Shown here piece by piece: positions 21,477 to 31,077 of a stretch of DNA of 64,000 bases; position 1 is the first letter of the stretch; every line of letters begins with the position of its first letter. The position numbers and the translations under genes were made by a program. The DNA is taken from positions 2,938,288 to 3,002,287 of the forward strand of contig JANPYM010000001.1 in NCBI GenBank assembly GCA_025890175.1, written 5' to 3'. The DNA is from Ciborinia camelliae. Its lineage: Eukaryota; Ascomycota; Leotiomycetes; Helotiales; Sclerotiniaceae. The notes beneath the pieces were generated by a model. The model saw only the letters and a program-made list of their open reading frames with translations. It was not told where the DNA came from and did not search any database.

Positions 21477-22149
21477 GGTATTGCTATATAGTATTGATAA
21501 TGGAGATTGTGATGCTATGTAGTGTAGTGTTGAGATTGGAGATGGAGGTAGAGATGGAACTTTTGAATGAGATAATATAATTCAATCGGGGAAAAGTTTG
21601 AATTGAAATTGTAGCCAGAGATTGAACATTGGTCTAATATACCAACTTTTTGAAGTGAGGTGGAGGATTGCAATTGTCAGAATACATGTCAGAACTCAGG
21701 ATGTATTCAATCGGTACCTACTCGAATTGTACTCATCATGGGCCGAGGTTCAACAAAGCTAGCCCGCCGGAGGAATGCTATTACTACATACTACATACTA
21801 GGCACCTTGTAGGTATCCATTGTAATAAAGAAGTTACTTTTAGCAGTGTCGCAAAATATATTGTACAAGAAAAAACTCACAGTATACGACAACGACAATG
21901 TCATTGATTTGATACTTGGATATTCTCGTCGATGGATAGATATAATATTGTTATCCCTTTTTTGACATGTGATGGAGGAGGAGGTGAAGCTCGATACCTA
22001 CCTAGGTAATCTTAACACAAGGCTGAGAACCCTGGCCGTATCCCTGTCAGCCTACCCACCTTATTACCAAAGAGCTCGAGATATGTCTATCTGTCACTTC
22101 CAAGGTTCAATGAGCAAACGCGAAACACACAAATTCCCGCGACATTGTC
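21477..22149. promoter_or_regulatory. Divergent promoter region, enoyl-CoA hydratase / ALG2
   Basis: 673 bp between the two start codons, AT-rich, with CCTACCTAGGTAA near 21998-22010 and ACTACATACTACATACTAGG near 21782-21801. No gene was seen. A 75-codon frame at 21969-22196 overlaps the ALG2 start and is not supported. Confidence 0.5.
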
Positions 22150-23763
22150 ATGGCTACAGCAGGAAAGCAGAAGAGCATTGTGTTCTTCCATCCTGATTTG
22201 GGCATTGGTGGTGCTGAGCGACTTGTTATAGATGCCGCTGTGGGATTACAGAATCGAGGACACAAAGTTGTTATATTCACCAGCCATTGTGATCCTAAAC
22301 ATTGCTTTGATGAAGCTCGGGATGGTTAGTTGGACATTGGCAGTCTTACCATGACTACAAATGCTTATTGCAGATAGGTACACTTGATGTCCGGGTAAGG
22401 GGAAACTGGATTTTCCCATCTTCAATCCTCTCTCGATTCTCCATTATTTGCGCAATTCTCCGACAATTACACCTCATCGTCTGGGCCTACTTTACCTCCG
22501 AATTGAGCGATCTGAAGCCCGACGCTTTTTTCGTAGATCAGCTCAGTGCTGGTCTACCATGGTTACGATACTTTTATCCCAATACTCGAATATTCTTTTA
22601 CTGCCATTTCCCCGACCTGTTACTTGCGCAGGGAAGGACTCATTGGCTGAAACGCGCGTATAGAATACCTTTCGACTTCTTGGAGCAATGGAGTATGAGC
22701 TTCGCGGAATCAATTGCGGTTAATTCTGGATTTACAAAAAGTATGGTGGAACAGGTATTCCCGGACTTGGCTAGGGAAAAGGATTTACAAATTGTACATC
22801 CTTGTGTGGATGTGAATCCGAAGAAATCTGAGACCAAGGATGACGCAGTTCCAGTTTGGCATGATAGAAATATTCTGTTGAGCATCAACCGATTTGAAAA
22901 GAAGAAAGATATTGGTCTTGCAATTAAGGCATATGCAGGATTGGGCAAGCATGGACGACAAGGAGTGAGATTGGTACTTGCAGGTAGGGTGTATTTTTGC
23001 CGGTATGCAAAACAAGCTGACATGACTGGCAGGTGGATATGACAACCGAGTTGTGGAGAATGTCGTATACCATAAGGAGCTCGTCAAATTGGCTAGTGGA
23101 CTTGGATTGAAGACAGCTACAACAAAGACAATCGTTACAGCATTAAACGTACCTGATGATGTGGATGTTCTGTTCTTATTATCGGTACCAAACACATTAA
23201 AGGAGATGCTGCTCAATTCAGCACGTCTTCTAATATATACCCCTTCTAACGAGCATTTTGGTATTGTACCTTTAGAGGCAATGTTAGCTGGGGTACCAGT
23301 CTTAGCCGCAAATACAGGAGGGCCACTCGAGACAGTAGTAGAAGAGAAGACAGGCTGGCTCTGTCCACCCGATGATGTCGAGCGATGGACCGCTGTTATG
23401 GATAAAGTTCTGAACAAGATGACGGATGATCAGATTAAGAAGATGGGAATGGCCGGCGTTGAAAGGGTCAAGAACGAATTTTCTGATGTCAAAATGGCCG
23501 AGAGAATTGATGGGTTGATTGATGGAATGGCGAATATACCAAGGAAGAGTGCTTTGCAACTCTCTTCATTCTTGATGACTGTTAGCATAGCTCTGTTGGA
23601 CATTGCATACTGGTGTGCGGGCCATAACGAAACAGTCAACAAAAAGTTGCTCAAGATTTCGTTGCCTCCATTTGCTCTTACCCTGATATCGTTGATATCT
23701 TGGGCTATATATTTTGGAGTTAAGTTCCAGACCAAGTCGAGTTCACGGCAGCCGACTAGATGA
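22150..23763 (+). CDS. ALG2: Alpha-1,3/1,6-mannosyltransferase ALG2
   Basis: Three exons, 22150-22324, 22378-22983 and 23033-23763. The introns are 53 nt (GTTAGT...ATAG) and 49 nt (GTAGGG...GGCAG). The first join restores [15 protein letters not shown] and the second [10 protein letters not shown], giving 503 aa, the normal length for the family. The N-terminus has [19 protein letters not shown], the GT-B donor/acceptor glycine motif. EHFGIVPLE, near residue 333, is the EX7E motif of glycosyltransferase family 4. Two hydrophobic C-terminal segments ([15 protein letters not shown] and [15 protein letters not shown]) are likely membrane anchors. ALG2 adds the second and third mannoses to GlcNAc2-Man-PP-dolichol on the cytosolic face of the ER, an essential step in N-glycan assembly. 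The acceptor at 22377 (GATAG) rather than 22373 (GCAG) was chosen because only it keeps the frame. Confidence 0.96.
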
Positions 23764-24847
23764 GGATGATTAGATGCTATCAATAAATTGATAGCACCCC
23801 CATCTGTAGAACCGCGCCGCACGATACATGTACAGTTATAGAGAGGCTTGCTAATATATGATTGACTGGAAGTGCGAATGGGGGTTTTCCTAACGCCACG
23901 ATGGTCGTTCTTCGTACAAATCTTAATACCTATAATATAACATACTATTTAAATACCATCTCTCACTCCCTCCCCCGTTCTCTCTCGAGGTCTCTCTCTA
24001 TGACACTGGTTTTATTTGTTTTGAGCGTCAAATCAAGTAATTCCCTTTAGCAATAATATTGCTAAAAATTCACCACAATCACCTGCAGATAACAAATTGT
24101 ATGACACCTCCACCCGAAAGCCAAGGCCACTCAATCTGAAGTTCAATCTTAACTCGTGTTTTCACTCTCTTATCATACGGGGCCGGCCCGGAGCACCCGC
24201 CTCTTCTCGATAATGATTCATAAGATTATTATATAATCTTTACCTTTACCTTCTCGATAGAGATTATAAAAGGCTTAAAATCATAATAAAAAAAACTTAA
24301 GATTACAAAAAGCTTAAAATCGAACAGTTTGAAATTGTTACCAAAAAATATAAATTATAAAGAATTGAAGATTTGAAGATTTGAAAAAACTTAGAAAAAC
24401 TTAAATATTAAGTAAGCTTATGTTAAATAATTGATGTATTGGTGGTAGTCCTTGATCTAGGGTAATCCCCAAAACATCCCCTCAGAAGATCTCTCTATTG
24501 AGAAAGAGGCACCCACTGAGTCACATTTGAGACTTGGGCAAACCCATCTCTTATTACTCTCTGCCAATAAACCACGCCAGTCATTCACATTATTCTCTTC
24601 ACTTTCCCAACAGATACCCTGACAGAGAGTTTTCGGAACTGCACAACCAACAAACTTTACATTGCAGAGATTTGCCAGGTACGAAACATTTATCTGTGTA
24701 AATCGTCGACCAATTGAGATTGGTGCATTTCAGACGATTGGATTTCCTGGTTTCTTCAAAAAGACTGACAAAGTCAGGGGATACTGTACCTGAAAATTTA
24801 GTCTGCTTGCGGGGAGATCTTTCTATATACGTAACTGTACTCAGAAG
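23764..24847. other. Intergenic interval ALG2 / FAD oxidoreductase
   Basis: 1.08 kb. The middle (about 24200-24440) is extremely AT-rich with repeated CTTAAAAT/AGCTTAAAATC/TTGAAGATTTGAAGA words. The part nearest 24848 includes CCAAT-like GCCAATAAACC near 24564. No gene was seen. Confidence 0.55.
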
Positions 24848-26341
24848 ATGTTGATTAAAAGCTCCCTCCCACCCATTGCGGCTGGGAGAGTATCAACTCG
24901 CACTCTTTTCCATGTCTTGAAAGGTGGAAGACGTAGCAACAAGATGGGGGAATTACAAACGCCGCTGTTCAATCACGTGTTGCAGAGGTCCTACAGTACT
25001 GAGGATACTGAGACGAAGAAGTTCGGCGCCGTGGTCGTTGGTGCTGGACCAGCTGGACTTGCGGTTGTGGGAAATCTTTTGGAACAGAAGAAAGGTCCGA
25101 TTTTATGGGTTAGCAATGTTTCTTATAGGCATTTTGGAGGTGGTCGATTATCACGTCAGTATCACGCAGTGCCTTCGTGAGTTTTGTCTTTACTTCCAGT
25201 GGTTGGGTTTATGATGTGAATTAATGCATTTTATCTCACAGGAATACGAAAGTCAAGTTCTTCACTATGTTTGCAGATGCTTTAGAATCCTTTCAACAAA
25301 TTACAAGGAACCCTTATTCTTCTAATAATCCTTATACCCGTTTGAAAAAGCTTGATCAAGAGCAGACTTGCCATATTGGTGAAGCTTCTGAAATGACGAC
25401 ATGGTTAGCGAAAGGGTTTAACTATAATAACGATGTAGCCAAGTTCCCCGGCAAGGTCCAAAGTGCTTCTTGGTCAGATGTAAGCTCGGCGCCTCGTTTG
25501 GTTTTCCAAAGCTAAAGATAAATAGGCCAATCATTGGGATGTCAAAATCGAACTTTTGGGTGCTTCCAATTTGCCAAAAGTTTCAGTATCCTCCGACCTT
25601 CTCTTCTTGTGTACCGGATCTCACCCTACTCGTAATGGCGTCCCAGATAGGTCTGCTGAGGGGATATTTTCTCTTGATCTTGATACATGTTTGAATCCCA
25701 AGAAATTGGCAGCAACAATTCGTGAATCAATCCAGCTGAGGTCGTATTCAACTGAAAAATTTACTATTGCTGTCATCGGTGCATCGCACAGTGCAATTCT
25801 CGTACTAAGAAACCTCTACAATCTCGCCACTCATCCCGATAAGCAATGTGAGAACATCCGAATCAAATGGCTCACTCGCCATGAGCTTCGATATGCTGAG
25901 GAGCGTGATGGATGGATCAAGCGCGACAACACGGGTCTTAAAGGTGAAGTCGCCACATGGGCGAAAAACAATCTCGAGGCCGACACGTTGCCCTTCTCCG
26001 ATGTTTCCAAATACCTCGAGAAAGTGAAGATATCACCAGAAACTGAGCAGGAAGACGAGGAGAAACATTTAAAGGGGTGTGTTCGTGCGGTGCATGCTAT
26101 TGGGTTCACCAAGAATAAGCTTCCAGTCATCGAGAGGGATGGAACAGCATTAGAGATTATCTATGATCATGAGACATCGGGGTTTGTGGATGCTGAGGGG
26201 AAGACGATTAAGGGGTTGTATGGTGCCGGGATTGCGTTCCCAGAGAAGGTTGTGGATCCAGAGGGCACAACAGAGTATGCGGTTGGGTTGTGGAAGTTCA
26301 TGAAGTATTTGAAGAGGGTTGCGCCAACATGGACATCATAG
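24848..26341 (+). CDS. FAD/NAD(P)-binding oxidoreductase (flavin monooxygenase/ornithine N5-oxygenase-like fold)
   Basis: Three exons, 24848-25176, 25242-25479 and 25526-26341. The introns are 65 nt (GTGAGT...CACAG) and 46 nt (GTAAGC...AATAG), and the product is 460 aa. The Rossmann FAD motif VVVGAGPAGLAVVGNLLEQ starts near residue 62. GGGRLSRQYHAVPS follows. A second dinucleotide motif, IAVIGASHSAILVLRNL, near 270 would bind NAD(P)H. The last ~60 residues include GLYGAGIAFPE, like the C-terminal FAD-contact block of two-Rossmann flavoproteins. The first ~33 residues have Ser/Thr/Arg/Lys and no acidic residue, compatible with a mitochondrial presequence, although Met33 is an alternative start. 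Substrate and pathway cannot be told from sequence; no cluster partners lie nearby. Confidence 0.85.
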
Positions 26342-28502
26342 CAAGGAGATAGTGCATGATCGTGATGGAATAGACTTCTTGTTGTATCATAGCAAATACA
26401 ACCATACATTGTTGCCAGTTTTATATTCTTCTGCGTAATCATAATATAGCGAGCGAGAGAGAGAATACTATACATCAACAACATAATTTTGCTTCTATCA
26501 TATATGCATTCTGGACGTTGTCCTTAGGAGGGGTACTTTTGTCCTTGACATCTTTTAGTTTTATGCATTTTTCTCGAGGTGGTAGCCATGCATGTATGGA
26601 AACCCCCTTGTCTTACAAAAATATTTATTGTCTATAAAAGGTTCAGCCATACGTATTCAATTTTTGGGTGTGATATATAAAAACTCATTTGGAATATTTA
26701 CAGTATTTTGAACATTGAAAACTGACTGCAGTCGGGACCGGACTATTAGAACCCCTGATTGGCATTTGTGGGTGTTTTGGTGAACATTCTCGCGGACCCG
26801 GAGTATAGTCCGTCCTATAATAGATGAGCGAGCTCCATGGTAGATAATGACAACTGCATATTTTACTTTTTATATGCTATGGCAATCAGTACTGTGGAGG
26901 TAGATCTACCAAATTTATTGGATATAAAGGGGGATGGTTCTACTCTCAGCGAGCGGAGGATTGCTTGACAAACGGCAATGATGGCCTCGAGATGCTAGTT
27001 TGTTAGCTTACACTCTAGCTGCAAGTCCTAACAGCCTTTCTTCTAGAAACTACCTACCTCGACACCGCCCTCGGAATTGCCACCACGAGAGGTTCACTCC
27101 CTTCCATCCGACATCCGTTTTTACGTTACGAAACTTGCCACATAATGGGACCTAACTCCCTCCGACGCTGAAGACAAGAGTCCCACACTGTGGATAAGAA
27201 CAAGTTCTAGATAGAATACAAGAGGGTGCCATCTAGATCTTTGGCACATGGGAGAGAGATGCACACAGTGAGGTTTCCTCCCTCCTTTAACACAGACGAG
27301 AGTCCCCAAAAAGAAGTTCCAGGCGCGCGATGCAGAATGCCATCATCGAGGGATCTAGATTCGAACATAAATTAAAATGTATATACGATGGAGGTATTTG
27401 GGTACATCTAGAGTCTGGAGAGAGGAAGTTCCTCGGTCTTATCTAGTGTAGCGGAGCGATGTGGCGGAAACTTAGGACCAAGATTGTGCAAATGTAAGCA
27501 CGCCGAGTGAGTAAATCTTCAAGCATGGTGGACTTCAGTACCGTCAATGTTCCGGGATTAAGGAAGGAGCGAGCTCTTGATTGGGTAGTAAGACTTGAGA
27601 ACCACTAGGTATGCAGGTACCCAATAAGTGTTTATGATCTAGAAACAGCAGTCTGTTGAAAATACACGCATTGCATCGCATCACATCGTCTGACGAAAGG
27701 GGAAGCAATGAAAGTGGGGAACGAGCTAACTTTCATTAGCTTAACTATAAGCCCCCCCCCCTCCTCTCTTCTCCCCCTTCTCCCCCCTTCTCTTCTTTCT
27801 TTCTTCTTCTTCTCCTCGAGAAGGTAAAGTTTTCAATTCCAAGCCATTTCTATATTCAATCTTTTCTATTATTCTTCCTTCATCTTACAATCAACTGGTT
27901 CTAGACTAAATAATAATTTATCATGAATCATGTTCATATTCCGAGTCACCCCCTTCCAGGTTCAAGTACTTTCAATACCTTCATCAATTGTCACATCGAA
28001 TGTCGATGAATTATATCAAACCTCAACTCTCAACTCCATACTAAATTGTATATTATGGGCAAGACCCCCCCCCCTTCCGTTCAGCACAGCTTGTTTGTAT
28101 CCAAATTAGAGCGCCACAAGATATTTCCTTCTTGAACATAAGTATCGTGTACCAAATCATGGATCATCACAATGTCACTCGTTGACATACATACAGGATT
28201 TATCTTGTTCGAAACTTTCTCAAACACTTTTTTTGAAACACTTTCCAAAAATTACGTGTACTCGTTTACTCATATTCTCTCTTTTTCCCTTTTGTCCGTC
28301 ACGCCCCATTTTATTGTCGAGGATGAGACGGGATACCTAAATTCATCCTGTTAGCCAAGCTCCGGTTGGCTTAAAAAAGGGAAGTGAATAGCAGCCTACC
28401 ATTGGAGCCTATTCTATTGGTATCAATATAATACTGATTGCAAGAAACGATTGATTGTGTCGCTGTTTCTTGCTTTATTTCTTGCTATTTGCACACAAGG
28501 GG
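26342..28502. other. Gene-free interval downstream of the FAD oxidoreductase
   Basis: 2.2 kb with no recognisable coding exon. Contents: an imperfect inverted repeat at 26732-26817, a 66-nt pure pyrimidine tract at 27752-27817, a C11-type run near 28066, and a short hairpin AGCCAA-N7-TTGGCT at 28353-28371. Frames of up to 82 codons here have no domain and look random. Confidence 0.5.
27752..27817 (+). promoter_or_regulatory. 66-nt uninterrupted polypyrimidine tract
   Basis: From 27752 to 27817 every base is C or T, starting with a run of Cs and followed by TCTTCT units. CT-rich tracts of this kind commonly precede transcription starts in filamentous fungi. The only ATG shortly downstream (27923) opens just 28 codons. 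An orphan promoter, a non-coding transcript or a simple repeat are all possible. Confidence 0.4.
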
Positions 28503-28906
28503 TCAGAAAATATCACTTTCGTGATAGTAGAATATTATTGTTACCTTCTGCTCTCCTTTTTTATATCTACCACAACAAACGCGCATCGCTTGTAGTGGAG
28601 CATTCAGTGGCCATCCTCGCGAAGTTGCAATTTCTCTTTGGAGCTTCTATTCTACGAGTCAGCATTATGTTTAGTACACCCAGCTTTCATTGTACTTGAA
28701 CACGAACTCTTCTGTGACCGAGCTTCAGGCCAAGTTCTTCCCTGTCGTCATTAGTACCTCTTAGACTTTATATTTTGTTCCCGAATTGCGCACATATCGT
28801 TCTCAGTAATATCCCTCACCACATCCCAAGTATCAAATCCAGCATTCATTAAGCGATGAAGATAGCATTCTATCTCGAGTCTGTTGAGTACCGAGTCAAG
28901 ATCCAT
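28503..28906 (-). CDS. Spliced SAM-domain protein (short; possible truncated relative of fungal SAM/HMG-box proteins)
   Basis: Three small exons, 28906-28794, 28741-28708 and 28646-28503. The introns are 52 nt (GTGCGC...TACTAAT...GACAG) and 61 nt (GTTCGT...TACTAAAC...ATAG). They join in frame to 96 aa. The product starts MDLDSVLNRLEIECYLHRL, continues NAGFDTWDVVRDITENDM, then EELGLKLGHRR|KLQREIA and TSRGWP. This follows the SAM-domain consensus from helix 1 through the C-terminal helix. Both introns carry a textbook branch site and neither shifts the frame, so the exons are under recognisable constraint or were until recently. In fungi such a domain often sits at the N-terminus of HMG-box proteins. 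I could not find an HMG box within 2 kb downstream, so this is a SAM-only protein, has further unseen exons, or is a truncated copy. The third-exon tail (after RGWP) is unconserved and its end is uncertain. SAM domains mediate protein-protein oligomerisation. Confidence 0.6.
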
Positions 28907-31077
28907 ATTCGGGAGAAACTTGTCGCAAAGTTTTCGATCACGATTTGGAGGGGCTCGAGCTGATGGAAAATAAAAGGAAACCTTAGAAGACCTCGCCGGA
29001 GAGAGCCCCGACGCACTTTATTTCAATGACATTATGCAGAAGAGTGCCGACTTTAGTGACAAGCGGAGATTACGAGCAACCCAGTCACCAAAATCAATTC
29101 TGTATACCGTGATTTGTTCTAGGTTTGGGGTTTCAAAATCAGTTTTGAACTTCGGTTTCTCTTCCTATTTGTCCTGCGTTCACCGAGTGTCACTCGGCGA
29201 GTGCAACAAATATTCTCAATATACAACATCGACTTGACTAGAAACTGACAGCCTAACCCTTAGATACACTCTACCACCACGATCGATGATAGGTTATTCA
29301 AGTAATGCTAGGAACTGCCAGTGGAAGCCTGCCTCGATGTGGTGCATCAACAGGTCTTCCAGCATCAAGTCACGACGTACAACAACGCCAACAAGCAACT
29401 TACACTGCTTTTATCTTCAACCAAATTTCCCCAAAACAACAAGCGCCACTGGACAAATTGTCATCCCAGAATGCAACAACCTTTGGTCCAGTAATATGTG
29501 AAATGTTCGTCTCCTTGGGTGCACGAGCCAATGGTATAAAGTGGCGTGCTCACGGCGTTGGACACGGCTAGACAAAAGCCTGCACCTCTCTTTCCAGAGA
29601 AAATATATCGCTCAGATTCGGGGAAGGCCACTTTCGGGATTGATTGCTCAATGCGGGTCGCACAAAGGGGTTTCAATGCTCGAAGGGCTGAAGGGACTCG
29701 GAGGTTGGTTGCACTAAATATTTCTTCTGTACTGCTGTCTTTTAATTAAAACTGTCCAGTGTCTAGTGTCCAGATACTCCGCGTTGGATGTCTGATACGA
29801 ATGGAATGCGGGTGATGGGTTGATTTGATCGTTTGGATTGACTCGGAGTCGAATGTCTAGATTGAATTGATTAACTGATTTAAATTAAATGTTTGGATTA
29901 AGCTGAATGTCAGATCCGAATTGAATGTCTGATGAATTGGTTGTCCGGACTGAGTGAAAGAGTGAAATGTTTGGACTGGCCAGGGATACAATCCCAGAAC
30001 CTAGGAAATATATCGAGCATTTCTGGCTAGCCACAAGGCAAAATAAAACAAAACAAAAACTTATGTGACTTATGTGTACCTCGCGAGAAACATTTCACAC
30101 GGCGTATAAGGGAAATCATCATTCTATTGGTTGTTCGTCTCTCCACTATCATTTTAACTCCGATTTCTCGTCTTCATTGCCTCTACCGCTATCTAGTCAA
30201 TCGAGATTCTTTCTTTCCGCCCTTTTCCATGCTATCTCAAATCCAGCAGGGTAGCCGCTCTTGTGCATACAAATCAAATCAGAATCTTATCCTGTCTTTG
30301 TCATTATCCTCCACTCTCACTAAATGCTCTTCGTCTTCCCATTTACCACCCAACCCCTTTCTCCTTCAACTACTGGTCTCTCTCCAACCCAGAAAAGCTA
30401 TCAAGCAAGAAGGCACCACCAGCCACTCTCCGATCCCCCCACACACCATATCACATGAAGAATAAAAACTAAGTATCTCTGTACGAGCATAATAAAAAGT
30501 ATGTTTCCTCCCGAACCGAAAGAGAAGATGCAAAGGCAAAAATGCAAATATCATCCGCTAGTCTAGCAAACAAGCAAAGCAAAGAAATGTCAACATCAAG
30601 GCCGTCCATTGCCATTTTCGTCTTAGCTCCCCTCCCTGGAACACCTTCGCCAATTCAAAATGTCAAAAGCAAAAATGGTCTTCTGCGGCGCAAAGAAAAT
30701 GTAAATAAGTTGGAAAATTTTGTGGTATCTCGTAAAATCGCGGGACGTTAAAGTACAAGGAAAATAGAATGGAGAAATGTAAAAGCAAAAGGTTCGATTT
30801 TACACCTCCGTTTTTGTGTCGCAGTCGCAAGATTGCTGGGGATCTTGTTGTGCGAAAATGTTGGCAATGCTCGTGGGTTGCGGTGGGACGTTATGGCAAG
30901 TGAAATCGTTGAGAAGAGAAAATTACAGTACCGCAGAGGTAGATAGGTAGGTAGGTAGATAGATAGATAGATGTGAATAGATCGTAGCAAATCCAAAGGC
31001 AGAATAATCGTCGCAGGAGAATGCAAGAGAATGCAGTTTGAAGAATGTTGTTGATACAAGGACTTTGAATTTCTGTT
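28907..31077. other. Interval between the SAM gene and the kinesin gene
   Basis: 2.2 kb. It contains coding-like but unassignable plus-strand frames at 29305-29571 and 29546-29749 and a degenerate ~23-bp repeat at about 29760-29980. The TCAGTC/AACATTTG-rich DNA up to 30000 and the CT-rich sequence at 30120-30430 encode nothing I recognise. The last part is kinesin 3' UTR, with a GTAGATAGGTAGG/GATA repeat at 30940-30970. Confidence 0.45.
29760..29980. repeat. Degenerate tandem repeat around AATGTCTGATTGAATTG
   Basis: At least six diverged, loosely 20-25-nt units recur. Examples are GGATGTCTGATACGAATGG, GAATGTCTAGATTGAATTG, AAATGTTTGGATTAAGC, GAATGTCAGATCCGAATTG, GAATGTCTGATGAATTGG and AAATGTTTGGACTGG. 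Spacing is irregular. This looks like an old minisatellite rather than a coding repeat, because stops interrupt every frame. Confidence 0.6.
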
